Part shown: positions 8,047-17,467 of the stretch, one piece after another | Layout: each line of letters begins with the position of its first letter | Position numbering within the stretch: position 1 is the stretch's first letter | Source of the DNA: JACDAN01 sp963827705 | GTDB taxonomy: Bacteria > Actinomycetota > Thermoleophilia > Gaiellales > Gaiellaceae | NCBI GenBank assembly: GCA_963827705.1 | Contig: CAWHBN010000009.1 | Location: forward strand, 32,790-96,789 | Direction of reading: 5' to 3' | Length of the DNA: 64,000 bases | Notes under the pieces: generated by a model | The model's input: only the letters and a program-made list of their open reading frames with translations | Told to the model about the DNA's origin: nothing | Database searches by the model: none | Translations under genes and position numbers: made by a program

Positions 8047-8844
8047 TCAGACGCCGATCGGGTGCCAGACGGTCTTCAGCTCCAGGAACGCTGCGATCTC
8101 GTACGGGCTCTGCCGGTCGGCACGCCCTCGGACGACCCGCTTGACGTTGTCGGCCGCCAGGCGCTCGAGCTCAGGGATCTCACCGTCGGCGCCGCCGACA
8201 TCGATCGCGTTCACGTCCATGTGGCCGGCGAGCCACGGCGCGAGCTCTGCCTTGAACCCGGTGAGGATGTTCACCACCCCGCCTGGAACGTCGGAAGTCG
8301 CCAGCGCCTCCGCGAGCTCGATCGCCGCGAGCGGCGAGCTTTCCGAGGCCAGAACGACGGCCGTGTTCCCGCCGACGATCACCGGCGCCAAACGGGCGAT
8401 GAGCCCGTCCAGCGCCGGCTCGTCCGGCGCGACGATCCCGACCACGCCCGTCGGCTCCGGGATCGTGAAGTTGAAGTACGGCGCCGCCACCGGGTTCGAA
8501 GTGCCGAGGATTTGCGCGTATTTGTCGGCCCAGCCCGCGTACCAGACCCAGCGATCGACAGCCGCCTCGACCTCCTTGCGGCCCGAGCTGAGCTCGGCGA
8601 GCTCCTCCGTCCGGGACTCCATCATCTCGGCGATGCGATAGAGGACCTGTCCGCGGTTGTACGCCGTCATCCCGCGCCACTTTCCGAACGCGCCGCGAGC
8701 CGCCCGCACCGCGTCGCGAACGTCCTTCCGCGACGCGCGCGCCACGTTCTGGCCCTGTGCCTCGTACGTGCGCCCGGACTCCGACCGCGGGAAGTCGCCA
8801 CCGACGAAGAGCTTGTAGGTCTTGCGGACCGGAAGCCGCGTCAT
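8047..8844 (-). CDS. Truncated aldehyde dehydrogenase-like protein lacking the catalytic half
   Basis: 265 residues, about half an ALDH. ATG at 8844 overlaps the TGA of the full-length ALDH gene (ATGA). It aligns with the NAD-binding half of ALDH: YKLFVGGDFPRSESGRTY, an RAARGAFGKWRGMTAYNRGQ block, WVWYAGWADKYAQ, the PEPTGVVGIVAPDEP segment in place of PWNFP, and GGVVNILTGF. It lacks the ELGGK glutamate and the nucleophilic Cys. It ends in FLELKTVWHPIG, a normal ALDH C-terminal tail, so the middle is missing and the end is not simply cut off. This fits a non-catalytic partner subunit, as in the second domain of ALDH16 proteins. Role inferred. Confidence 0.75.
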   Translation of the reverse strand: MTRLPVRKTYKLFVGGDFPRSESGRTYEAQGQNVARASRKDVRDAVRAARGAFGKWRGMTAYNRGQVLYRIAEMMESRTEELAELSSGRKEVEAAVDRWVWYAGWADKYAQILGTSNPVAAPYFNFTIPEPTGVVGIVAPDEPALDGLIARLAPVIVGGNTAVVLASESSPLAAIELAEALATSDVPGGVVNILTGFKAELAPWLAGHMDVNAIDVGGADGEIPELERLAADNVKRVVRGRADRQSPYEIAAFLELKTVWHPIGV

Positions 8845-10337
8845 CCGCGAACCTCCGACTCCTCGAGGTCCACGTACGGCTCGAGCCCGTGGAGGCCGCC
8901 TTCGCGGCCGAATCCTGACTCCTTGTAGCCGCCGAACGGCGAGGTCGGATCGAAGCGGTTGTAGGTGTTTGCCCAGACGACGCCGGCTTCGAGCCGGCTC
9001 GCCATCGAAAGGATTCGTGAGCCCTTCTCTGTCCACACTCCGGCGGAGAGCCCATACGGCGTGTTGTTCGCCTTCTCGACCGCCTCGTCCGGAGTCCGGA
9101 AGGTCAGTACCGAGAGCACGGGCCCGAAGATCTCCTCCTGCGCGATCCGGTAGCTCTGCGCGACGTTGGTGAACACGGTCGGGACGAACCAGTAGCCCTT
9201 CTCCGGCAGACGGCACGGCGGCTGGTAGATCTCCGCGCCTTCCTCTTCCCCGCTCCGGACGAGCTCCTCGATCTTCTCGAGCTGCTGCTTCGAGTTGATC
9301 GCACCCACGTCGGTGTTCTTGTCGAGCGGATCGCCGACCCGAAGCGTCGTCAGCCGCCGCTTGAGCTTCTCGATCACCGGTTCGTAGATCGACTCCTGGA
9401 CAAGCAGGCGCGACCCGGCACAGCACACGTGGCCCTGATTGAAGTAGATCCCGTTCACGATCCCTTCGACTGCCTGGTCGAGCGCAGCGTCGTCGAAGAT
9501 GATGTTCGCGGCCTTGCCGCCCAGCTCGAGGGTCAGGCGCTTGCCGGTCCCCGCGAGCTCGCGCTGGATTGCCTTCCCCACCTCGGTCGAGCCCGTGAAG
9601 GCGATCTTGTCGACGTCTGGATGCTTGACGAGCTCGGCGCCCGCGCGGCCGTCGCCCGTGATGATGTTGACGACGCCGGGCGGCAGCTCGGCCTGGCGGA
9701 GAACGTCGGCGAACAGCAGCGCGGAGAGCGGCGTCGTCTCCGCGGGCTTGAGGATGACCGTGTTTCCGGCGGCCAGCGCCGGCGCGATCTTCCACGAGAG
9801 CATCAGCAGCGGGAAGTTCCACGGGATGATCTGGCCGGCGACGCCCACGGGACGCGGGCGGCGGTGCGGGAAGGCGTACTCGAGCTTGTCGGCCCAGCCG
9901 GCGTAGTAGAAGAAGTGCGCGGCCGCCAACGGAACGTCGACGTCGCGGGACTCCTTGATCGGCTTCCCGCCGTTCAGGGACTCCAGCACCGCGAACTCGC
10001 GCGACCGCTCCTGAAGGATGCGCGCGATTCGGAAGAGGTACTTCGCCCGCTCTGCCGGGGAGATGGTCGACCAGCCGTTGTCGTAGGCGTCGCGGGCGGC
10101 CTGCACGGCGAGGTCGACGTCCTCGGGACCGGCCTGGGCGACCTCCGCGAGCACCTCCTCGGATGCCGGGCTGATCGTCGGGAAGTGCTCGCCCGACTTC
10201 GGCTCGACCAGCTCGCCGCCGATGTAGAGGCCGTAGCGCTCCTCGAGCGTGACGATGTCGCGCGACTCGGGTGCAGGCGCGTAGTCCCAGCCGGAGGGAA
10301 CCGGCGCGCGATCTTGTCGGCGCTCGAGGTCAGTCAA
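8841..10337 (-). CDS. NAD(P)-dependent aldehyde dehydrogenase
   Basis: 498 residues, full length, cytoplasmic. TTG start at 10337 overlaps the end of deoC by eight bases. All ALDH residues are present: IPWNFP with Asn174, KPAE with Lys197, FTGSTEVGK (coenzyme loop), LELGGK with general base Glu271, and nucleophile Cys305 in NQGHVCCAGSR. The likely job, from its overlap with deoC, is to oxidise the acetaldehyde released by deoxyribose-phosphate aldolase to acetate. It is followed by the short ALDH-like gene, so the two may form one complex. Substrate is inferred only. Confidence 0.9.
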   Translation of the reverse strand: MTDLERRQDRAPVPSGWDYAPAPESRDIVTLEERYGLYIGGELVEPKSGEHFPTISPASEEVLAEVAQAGPEDVDLAVQAARDAYDNGWSTISPAERAKYLFRIARILQERSREFAVLESLNGGKPIKESRDVDVPLAAAHFFYYAGWADKLEYAFPHRRPRPVGVAGQIIPWNFPLLMLSWKIAPALAAGNTVILKPAETTPLSALLFADVLRQAELPPGVVNIITGDGRAGAELVKHPDVDKIAFTGSTEVGKAIQRELAGTGKRLTLELGGKAANIIFDDAALDQAVEGIVNGIYFNQGHVCCAGSRLLVQESIYEPVIEKLKRRLTTLRVGDPLDKNTDVGAINSKQQLEKIEELVRSGEEEGAEIYQPPCRLPEKGYWFVPTVFTNVAQSYRIAQEEIFGPVLSVLTFRTPDEAVEKANNTPYGLSAGVWTEKGSRILSMASRLEAGVVWANTYNRFDPTSPFGGYKESGFGREGGLHGLEPYVDLEESEVRG

Positions 10338-11268
10338 TCGTGAAGTAGTTCGGGCTCTGGTACTTGCCTGTCTTCTCTTTCCGGATCTGCATGAGGACGT
10401 CGTTGAGGAGCGTCGAGGCTCCGAGCCTGTAGAGATCGGGCGTCAGCCATTCGATCCCGAGCGTCTCGTGGAGCTGAACGAGGTACTGCACTGCCTGCTT
10501 CGACTGGCGGATGCCGCCGGCCGGCTTCATGCCGACCTTCCGTCCGGTCTCCTCGTGAACGTCCCGGATCGCCTCGAGCATGACGAGCGTGACCGGCAGG
10601 GTCGCGGCCTGTGGCAGCTTCCCCGTCGAGGTCTTGATGAAGTCGGCGCCCGCAGCCATGGCGAGCAGCGAAGCGCGGCGGACGTTGTCGTAGGTCCCAA
10701 GCTCGCCGACCTCGAGGATCACCTTCAAGTGGGCGTCTCCGCAGGCCTCCTTGACCTGGACGATCTCGTCGTACACCTTGGCGTAGCGCCCTGAGAGGAA
10801 CGCGCCGCGGTCGATCACCATGTCGACCTCGTCAGCACCCATCTCGACGACCTCGCGAACCTCGGTCACCTTCACGGCCGTCGGGGTCTGGCCCGAGGGA
10901 AACGCCGTCGCGACCGACGCCACCTTGACGCTCGATCCGCGGACTCGATCGACCGCAGCCGGGACCAGATTCGGGTAGACGCACACTGCTGCGACGGACG
11001 GAACGCTGGCGTCCGAGGGATCGGGTCGAATCGCCTTCGACGTCAGTGCGGCGATCTTCCCGGGCGTGTCCTGGCCCTCGAGGGTGGTGAGGTCCATCAC
11101 GCGGACGGCGAGGTCAAGGGCGAACAGCTTCGCCTCGCGCTTGATCGATCGGCGGGCAAGTGATGCAGCACGTTCCTCGACCGCAACCTGGTCGATCGAG
11201 CCGATTCGCGGGAGCCGCGGCTCGAGCGGAAGCTCGAAGCCGGACGGAAGCGCGGGGGCCTTGGCCAT
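10330..11268 (-). CDS. deoC: Deoxyribose-phosphate aldolase
   Basis: 312 residues. Splits 2-deoxyribose 5-phosphate into acetaldehyde and glyceraldehyde 3-phosphate in deoxynucleoside breakdown. The DeoC signature is complete: SVAAVCVYP, VATAFPSGQT, EVDMVIDRGAFLSG, LKVILEVGEL, DFIKTSTGK with Schiff-base Lys212, and VGMKPAGGIR with the second active-site Lys248. I chose the ATG at 11268; the reading frame stays open further upstream but that part is not protein-like. It is the first gene of a three-gene deoC-ALDH-ALDH operon, with overlapping joins. Confidence 0.94.
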   Translation of the reverse strand: MAKAPALPSGFELPLEPRLPRIGSIDQVAVEERAASLARRSIKREAKLFALDLAVRVMDLTTLEGQDTPGKIAALTSKAIRPDPSDASVPSVAAVCVYPNLVPAAVDRVRGSSVKVASVATAFPSGQTPTAVKVTEVREVVEMGADEVDMVIDRGAFLSGRYAKVYDEIVQVKEACGDAHLKVILEVGELGTYDNVRRASLLAMAAGADFIKTSTGKLPQAATLPVTLVMLEAIRDVHEETGRKVGMKPAGGIRQSKQAVQYLVQLHETLGIEWLTPDLYRLGASTLLNDVLMQIRKEKTGKYQSPNYFTID

Positions 11269-11328
11269 CGGTTGAGTGTAGCCCTCGTCCACTGAGCCAA
11301 CGGCCGCGCGAATAGATTCCCCCCGGCT

Positions 11329-12097
11329 GTGAAACGGCGTCTGCTCTCGCTGCTGAACCGGCTCGGCTTGCTGCTCCCGGCGTACCGCGCATACGAGGCG
11401 CTGCGGGCCGTGCGCGGGCGCGGCGGGTCGGCCGACGACGGGCTGCCGCTGCCACCCGCGCGACTTCGGCTCATGGTCGCCGGGGTTCCGGGAGCCGAGT
11501 GGTTTCTCGCCGGCGGCCGGGCGGCGGCGCAGTCGATCCGAGACGCCGTGCCCGTTCCACTCGAGTCGATGGGCTCGATCCTCGACTTCGGCTGCGGATG
11601 CGGCCGGGTCGTCCGGTGGTGGCGGGACCTTCCCGCCGAGATCCACGGATCCGACTTCAACCCGACACTCGTCCGGTGGTGCCGGGAGAACCTTCCGTTC
11701 GGCGTGTTCGAGGTGAACAGGCCCGAGCCGCCGCTTCCGTACCCGGACGACTCGTTCGACCTCGTCTACGCGTTGTCGGTGCTCACCCACCTTGCCGGTC
11801 GAAACGCAGCGCCGCTGGCTCGAGGAGCTTGCGCGCGTCGCGCGGGAATGGGTGCTCGTAACCATTCACGGCGAGCCGTACCGGGCCCGGCTCACGGAGG
11901 AGGAGTTGCGGCGCTTCGACGGAGGCGAGATCGTCGTCCGCTGGGGCGAGGTCGCGGGGACGAACCTCTGCACCGCGTTCCATCCACGGAGCGCGTTCGA
12001 GAAGCTCGTCGAGCCCCGCTTCGAGCTGGTGTCGTACGTCCCGGAGGGCGCGAAGGGCAATCGGCCTCAGGATCTCGCGCTCTTGCGGGTCAGGTGA
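11329..12097 (+). CDS. SAM-dependent methyltransferase, interrupted by a one-base insertion
   Basis: Class I methyltransferase, about 255 residues when repaired. GTG start at 11329. SAM motif I is ILDFGCGCGRVVRWW, motif II contains IHGSDFNPTLVRWC, and the post-motif YPDDSFDLVYALSVLTHL is followed by a frame change. The true continuation (PVETQRRWLEELARVAREWV) is in the +1 frame. Removing one T from CACCTTGCC near 11790 restores a single frame to the TGA at 12097. The methylated substrate is unknown. It stands alone, divergent from deoC. The indel may be an assembly error. Confidence 0.75.
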
Positions 12098-12211
12098 GCG
12101 CACCGTCTCGTGCCCCGCGCCTGGGGCCACCCCGGGCCACCACCCGCGGTCGATCCTACTCCGGAAAATCGCGCGTGTCTGTGACCGATGCGAGCCGAAA
12201 TCGCGCCGAGG

Positions 12212-13072
12212 TCAAAGCCCGAGCCGCTCGAGCATCCGCTCGTCACGCCGCCACTTCGGCCGCACCTTGACGGCGAGCTCCAGGAACACCGGCTGCCCGA
12301 GCAGCGCCTCGATCTCCGGGCGCGCACGCGTGCCGATCTCGCGCACCATCGCGCCACCCTTGCCGACGAGGATCTGCTTCTGCGAGTCGGTCTCGACATA
12401 GACCGCGACGCGGACGACCTTGCCCTCGATCTCCTCCACCTCCGCCGTGACCGAGTGCGGCACCTCGTCCCGGGTCAGCTGAATCGCCTTCTCGCGCACG
12501 AGCTCGGCGATCTGCTCCTCCACCGAGAGATCCGTGCGCTGATCGGGCGGAAAGTACGCCGGGCCATCCGGCAAAAGCGCGACCAGCTCGTCCCGAAGCC
12601 CCGCCACGCCGTCCCCGGTCTTTGCACTCACAGGATGCAGCGCATGGAAGTCGCCAAGCTGCGATGCGGTCTGCATCTGAGACGCGATGTGGCCCGGCTT
12701 GAGCCGATCCACCTTGTTGACGACGATCACGACCGGGACGCCGAGCTCGAAGACCCGCTTGGCGATGAAACGGTCGCCGGACCCGATTCGGTCGCGCGCA
12801 TCGAGGACGAAGAGCACCGCGTCGACGTCCTCGAACGCCGAGTCCACCGTCCGCTGCATGTGCTCCGTCAGGGGGTCGCGGGGTCGCTGGAACCCAGGAA
12901 GATCTGCGAGCACGAGCTGGGAATCAGGCCCGTTGGCCACGCCGAAGATCCGCCTGCGCGTCGTCTGCGGCTTGTCCGAGGTGATCGCCACCTTGCCCCC
13001 CGCCAGGGCGTTCACAAGGGTGGACTTGCCGACGTTCGGCCGTCCCGCGACGGCGACAAAGCCCGACTTCAC
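12212..13072 (-). CDS. era: GTPase Era
   Basis: 286 residues. Essential-type Ras-like GTPase that binds 16S rRNA and aids 30S assembly. GTG at 13072 overlaps the cdd TGA (GTGA). Motifs: G1 GRPNVGKS (10-17), G2 region KPQTTRRRI, G3 DLPGF, G4 NKVD, G5 SAKTGDG, and the C-terminal KH RNA-binding domain with VGKGGAMVREIG. It is the last gene of the phoH-ybeY-dgkA/PAP2-cdd-era operon, where each join overlaps or is a few bases long. Confidence 0.96.
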   Translation of the reverse strand: MKSGFVAVAGRPNVGKSTLVNALAGGKVAITSDKPQTTRRRIFGVANGPDSQLVLADLPGFQRPRDPLTEHMQRTVDSAFEDVDAVLFVLDARDRIGSGDRFIAKRVFELGVPVVIVVNKVDRLKPGHIASQMQTASQLGDFHALHPVSAKTGDGVAGLRDELVALLPDGPAYFPPDQRTDLSVEEQIAELVREKAIQLTRDEVPHSVTAEVEEIEGKVVRVAVYVETDSQKQILVGKGGAMVREIGTRARPEIEALLGQPVFLELAVKVRPKWRRDERMLERLGL

Positions 13073-13440
13073 AGCTCGAACGTGTCGGGCAGAAGCTCGT
13101 CGGGGGTCGTCACCGCGACCCCGCCGTCGGCCTGCCGATAGATCACGCGCTCGATCCGGAACTCGTGAAACCACTGTCGGCACCCTCCGCATGGGGAGGC
13201 ATTGACGGCCAGGGCCTCGATCTCGCCGGGACGCACGCCGGCGGATGCAGCTGCGGCCAATGCGGTCTTCTCGGCGCAGATGCCCAGTGGATAGGCCGCA
13301 TTCTCGACGTTGACGCCCCCGAAGATCCGACCGTCTCGAGTCCGAACCGCGGCGCCGACGTGAAACTCCGAGTAGGGCGCGTACGCATTGGCCGCGACGG
13401 CCTCCGCCCGCTCGAGCAATTCGCGGTCCGCGTCCGTCAC
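13069..13440 (-). CDS. cdd: Cytidine deaminase
   Basis: 123 residues. Deaminates cytidine and deoxycytidine to uridine compounds in pyrimidine salvage. Zinc-site motifs: FHVGAAV, GICAEKTAL (zinc Cys and catalytic Glu) and PCGGCRQ (two zinc Cys). YAPYSEF is the usual N-terminal substrate segment. GTG at 13440 overlaps the TGA of the DgkA-PAP2 gene (GTGA). The small single-domain size suits the homotetrameric class. Confidence 0.94.
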   Translation of the reverse strand: MTDADRELLERAEAVAANAYAPYSEFHVGAAVRTRDGRIFGGVNVENAAYPLGICAEKTALAAAASAGVRPGEIEALAVNASPCGGCRQWFHEFRIERVIYRQADGGVAVTTPDELLPDTFEL

Positions 13441-14159
13441 GACCAGAAGAGCTGGAAGAGAACGAGCGTCACGAGCGCGCCGAGCACGCCGCCGGAGAGG
13501 ACCTCGACGAAGGAGTGGAAACCGGCCTCGATCCGAGTCTGCGCCACGAGCAACGCCATGATGAACGTCAGCGTCGAGATCAGGAACCAGTGCGTCGAGT
13601 CGCCGAGAATGTAGGTCGCGGCCATCCACCCTGCGAACGCGATCGCCGAGTGGCCCGACGGCAGGCCGCCCCGGAGAGGCCGCCCCCTCCCGGTGTAGGC
13701 CTTCGCGCCGATCACGAGGATCACCGTCAGGACGAGTGCGACCAGCGTGATCTCCGTCGGCGCGTCCCTCAGCCGGTCGATGGCGCGGGAGCTCGGGTCC
13801 TTGATGCGGTCGACGAAGACCAGGTAGCCGACGGCGAGGGCGTTGATCGTCGCGATCAGAACCGCACCTGCAGCGATGTCCTTCGCCAGCTTGGCCAATG
13901 GGTCGAAGGACGTCGTCGCAACGTCGATTCCGGCCTCGAGCGCGGAGTTGATCATCTCCGCGATCAGCACGAACGAGATCGCCATCAACAGGATCACGAG
14001 CTCGAGGCGGCTGACGCCGACGATCAGCGCCCCGATCAGCACCCCGGCGGCGATCATGAAATGGATCCGCATGTTCCGCTGGGTGCGGAGCACGTGGATG
14101 ATCCCCTCGAACGCGAAATTGAAGCTCTGGAGGACGGAGGGGCTGCGGCCGACGTTCAT
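13437..14159 (-). CDS. Fused DgkA-type lipid kinase and PAP2 phosphatase membrane protein
   Basis: 240 residues, ATG at 14159 inside an ATGA overlap with ybeY. Residues 1-115 are a DgkA-type diacylglycerol/undecaprenol kinase with three membrane segments and the motif EMINSALEAGIDVA followed by PLAKLAKDIAAGAV. Residues 120-240 are a PAP2 phosphatase: KAYTGRGRPLRGG, LPSGHSAIAFAGW and RIEAGFHSFVEVLSGG, which hold the three PAP2 motifs with both catalytic His. In the Gram-positive order this slot holds a lone dgkA. Kinase and phosphatase in one chain suggest handling of undecaprenol/undecaprenyl phosphates for wall synthesis; this is inferred. Confidence 0.9.
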   Translation of the reverse strand: MNVGRSPSVLQSFNFAFEGIIHVLRTQRNMRIHFMIAAGVLIGALIVGVSRLELVILLMAISFVLIAEMINSALEAGIDVATTSFDPLAKLAKDIAAGAVLIATINALAVGYLVFVDRIKDPSSRAIDRLRDAPTEITLVALVLTVILVIGAKAYTGRGRPLRGGLPSGHSAIAFAGWMAATYILGDSTHWFLISTLTFIMALLVAQTRIEAGFHSFVEVLSGGVLGALVTLVLFQLFWS

Positions 14160-14533
14160 ACGCGAAGCGCCTCTTCCCGGGCCTCCATCTCGTCACCGTG
14201 GTCGTAGCCGAGAAGGTGCAGAAGACCGTGGACGAGCGGGTCGCGCCAGTCCTCGCCGACGACCTCGGGACACACGACGACGTCGCCGAGCTGGCGCGGC
14301 ACGCCGGCAGGCAGCTCCTCGCGGCCGTCAATCGGAAACGAGAGCACGTCGGGGGTCTCGTCGATCCCCAGGTGCTCGCGCTTCAGCGCCCGCGCCTCTT
14401 CACCGTCCACGAACGCGAGGCCGAGCTCGCCGTCGGCGATTCCTTCCTCCTCCAGCACCCGAAGCACGACCCGAACGGCCTCGTGCTCGTTCACGGCGAC
14501 CCCGCTCCGGTTCGCGACCTCGACTTCGACCAC
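14156..14533 (-). CDS. ybeY: Endoribonuclease YbeY
   Basis: 125 residues, GTG start. Single-strand endoribonuclease involved in 16S rRNA 3'-end maturation and ribosome quality control. The zinc motif HGLLHLLGYDH lies near residue 102, and the conserved TPDVLSFPI segment precedes it. Four bases after the phoH stop and overlapping the next gene. Size is slightly shorter than the usual 150 residues, with no sign of damage. Confidence 0.94.
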   Translation of the reverse strand: MVEVEVANRSGVAVNEHEAVRVVLRVLEEEGIADGELGLAFVDGEEARALKREHLGIDETPDVLSFPIDGREELPAGVPRQLGDVVVCPEVVGEDWRDPLVHGLLHLLGYDHGDEMEAREEALRV

Positions 14534-14537
14534 GGGG

Positions 14538-15497
<960 letters not shown>

Positions 15498-15521
15498 CGC
15501 TCTCAGTGTAGGTTCGAATGT

Positions 15522-16895
15522 ATGCCCGACCCGCTGGAGCGGCGTGACGAGGAGGCGGACGCGCTCGCTTTCGCGGTCGACGAGGCGAGGCACTATCTGG
15601 CGGGGCTCGACGAGGCACCGGTGCTTGCCTCCCGGGAGCAACGCTTCGGCGGCCGGCTTCCCGAAGAGGGCGACGGCGCGCTGGTCGCGCTCCGGGAGCT
15701 CGTTGCCGGCAGCGATGTGGCGACGCGCTCATCCGGCCCGCGCTTCTTCCATTTCGTCACCGGCGGGACGACCCCGGCCGCCCTTGCCGCAGACTGGCTG
15801 ACCTCGCTGCTCGACCAGAACGCCTTCTCGGCCGTGAGCTCCCCACTCGGCGCGCAGCTGGAGAACGTCGCGGTGCGCTGGCTGCTCGACCTGTTCGAGC
15901 TTCCGGAGGACTGGAGCGGCGTGCTCACCAGTGGCGCCACGATGGCGAACTTCGTCGGGCTCGCGTGCGGCCGCCGCTGGTGGGCGCAGGAGCACGGCGT
16001 CGACGTCGACGAGCGAGGCTTCGCGGGCCTTCCAGCCGTGCCCGTTTTCTCGACGCCGTACCTTCACGCCAGTGCTCGAAAGGCGCTCGGGATGGTGGGC
16101 CTCGGCCGCGAATCACCCACGATCGTCGAGGCCGACGACCTCGAGGGCGAGCTGACTGCGCTGGACGGCGCTCCCGCGATCGTGATCGCGAACGCGGGTG
16201 ACGTGAACACCGGCGACTTCGACCCGATCGCGCGGATGGCGGATCTCGCGGAGAAGCATCGCGCCTGGCTTCACGTGGACGGGGCCTTCGGGCTCTTCGC
16301 GAGGCTGACGCCCGAAGCCGGCGCCCTCGCCGAGGGGATCGAGCGCGCGGACTCGGTGATCGCCGACGGGCACAAGTGGCTGAACGTCCCCTACGACTGC
16401 GGATTTGCCTTCGTTCGCGACGGCGAGCTGCTGAAGGAGCCCTTCCGGCTGACGGCGGCCTACCTCCCGAGCGACGAGACGCCGAGCCCGGAGGCGTCGC
16501 GCCGGGCCCGGTCGCTCGCGGTCTGGGCCACCCTGCGCGCCTACGGGCGAGCCGGGCACCGGGCGATGGTCGAGCGCCATCTCGCGCTTGCCCGGCGGCT
16601 CGGCAGGCGGGTCGAAGAGGAGCCGGAGCTCGAACTGCTCGCGCCGGTGCGGCTGAACATCGTCTGCTTCCGGCACAAGCCCGCCGGGATGGACACCGAG
16701 GAGCTTGACGCCCACAACCTCGCCCTCGGCGAGGACGTGCTCGCGGACGGGCGCGTCTTCTTCGGGACGACCCGTTACGAGGGAGCGGTCGCCTTCCGGC
16801 CCGCGATCGTGAACTGGCGGACGACGGAGCGCGACGTCGACCTGATCGCGGACGTGCTCCTCGAGCTCGGCACACGTCGGTTGCAGGCCACTTGA
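15522..16895 (+). CDS. Pyridoxal phosphate-dependent decarboxylase (group II)
   Basis: 457 residues, ATG at 15522. Fold-type I PLP enzyme of the group II amino acid decarboxylase family (glutamate/tyrosine/aromatic amino acids). Motifs: FHFVTGGTTPAALAADW, LTSGATMANF (phosphate-binding region), NAGDVNTGDFDP, WLHVDGAFG with the PLP-pairing Asp, and DGHKWLNVPYDCG with the Schiff-base Lys. The gene is on the opposite strand to all its neighbours, placed between yqeY and phoH, which are normally adjacent. The amino acid substrate cannot be told. Confidence 0.88.
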   Translation: MPDPLERRDEEADALAFAVDEARHYLAGLDEAPVLASREQRFGGRLPEEGDGALVALRELVAGSDVATRSSGPRFFHFVTGGTTPAALAADWLTSLLDQNAFSAVSSPLGAQLENVAVRWLLDLFELPEDWSGVLTSGATMANFVGLACGRRWWAQEHGVDVDERGFAGLPAVPVFSTPYLHASARKALGMVGLGRESPTIVEADDLEGELTALDGAPAIVIANAGDVNTGDFDPIARMADLAEKHRAWLHVDGAFGLFARLTPEAGALAEGIERADSVIADGHKWLNVPYDCGFAFVRDGELLKEPFRLTAAYLPSDETPSPEASRRARSLAVWATLRAYGRAGHRAMVERHLALARRLGRRVEEEPELELLAPVRLNIVCFRHKPAGMDTEELDAHNLALGEDVLADGRVFFGTTRYEGAVAFRPAIVNWRTTERDVDLIADVLLELGTRRLQAT

Positions 16896-16934
16896 CGGTG
16901 GACGGTTCGTTTCGCTTTCGCGTCAGTTTCGTTT

Positions 16935-16984
16935 CACATCCGCGCGCCCGCCCTGATTACGATCGCCTTGGGGAGGAGGCTGGG
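16935..16984 (+). promoter_or_regulatory. Promoter-like repeat, copy 2
   Basis: Second copy of the block at 7968-8018, 40 of 50 positions identical. CACATC, 17 bases, TACGAT, then GGGGAGGAGG. It lies in the 128-base gap after the PLP decarboxylase gene and points into the 3' end of yqeY. A 23-codon frame starts at a GTG near 16984, but copy 1 has nothing comparable. The 40 bases before it are rich in CGTTTC-like repeats. Confidence 0.45.
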
Positions 16985-16999
16985 TGCGCCTAGAACAAC

Positions 17000-17017
17000 G
17001 GCGGCGGATTCGCCGCC
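17000..17017 (-). terminator. Possible terminator after yqeY
   Basis: Read on the minus strand: a 7-bp stem GGCGGCG/CGCCGCC with a 4-base loop, followed by GTTGTTCT. It lies just past the yqeY stop. The T-tract is weak, so termination is only likely. Confidence 0.4.
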
Positions 17018-17023
17018 CGGCTC

Positions 17024-17467
17024 TTACGCAAGCTTCTCGCGCACCAACTGGCTGACCGCCGAGCCGTCGGCTCGGCCGGCGACCTGGGGCATCACGTCGG
17101 CCATGACCCGGCCGAGGTCGGACAGACTCGTGGCGCCGTTCTCGGCAATCGCGTCGTCGACGATCTCCTCGAGCTCGTCCTCACTGAGCGGCTCGGGCAT
17201 GAACTCCTCGAGCACCTCCAGCTCGAAGTCCTCCGCGTCCGCCTGCTCCTCGCGGCCGGCCGTGCGGAAGGCCTCCTCCGCCTCGACGCGCTTCTTGCGC
17301 TCCCGCTGAAGCACCTGGAGCTCCTCCTGGTCGTTGAGCGGACGCTGAAGCTCCTTCTCCGCCGACTGAAGGCTGCTCAGGATCAAGCGCAACGCGTCGC
17401 GGCGGTCGTTGTCGCGGTCGCGCATCGCGTCCTTGAGCTCGTCCTGAATCCGCGCGATCAGGCTCAT
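17024..17467 (-). CDS. yqeY: YqeY/GatB-like domain protein
   Basis: 147 residues, ATG at 17467 overlapping the HIT stop (ATGA). The helical YqeY domain is the same fold as the tRNA-binding tail of GatB. Typical segments: MSLIARIQDELKDAMR, RDALRLILSSLQSAEKE, LEEFMPEPLSEDELEEIV and the C-terminal LGRVMADVMPQVAGRADG. Function in the cell is not established; a role with tRNA or aminoacyl-tRNA is presumed. Its place after the HIT gene is the usual one. Confidence 0.9.
   Translation of the reverse strand: MSLIARIQDELKDAMRDRDNDRRDALRLILSSLQSAEKELQRPLNDQEELQVLQRERKKRVEAEEAFRTAGREEQADAEDFELEVLEEFMPEPLSEDELEEIVDDAIAENGATSLSDLGRVMADVMPQVAGRADGSAVSQLVREKLA

Noticed and set aside
12098..12211. Small gene or RNA between the methyltransferase and era
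   Set aside because: Only GC-rich sequence with no stem plus T-run and no plausible short frame.
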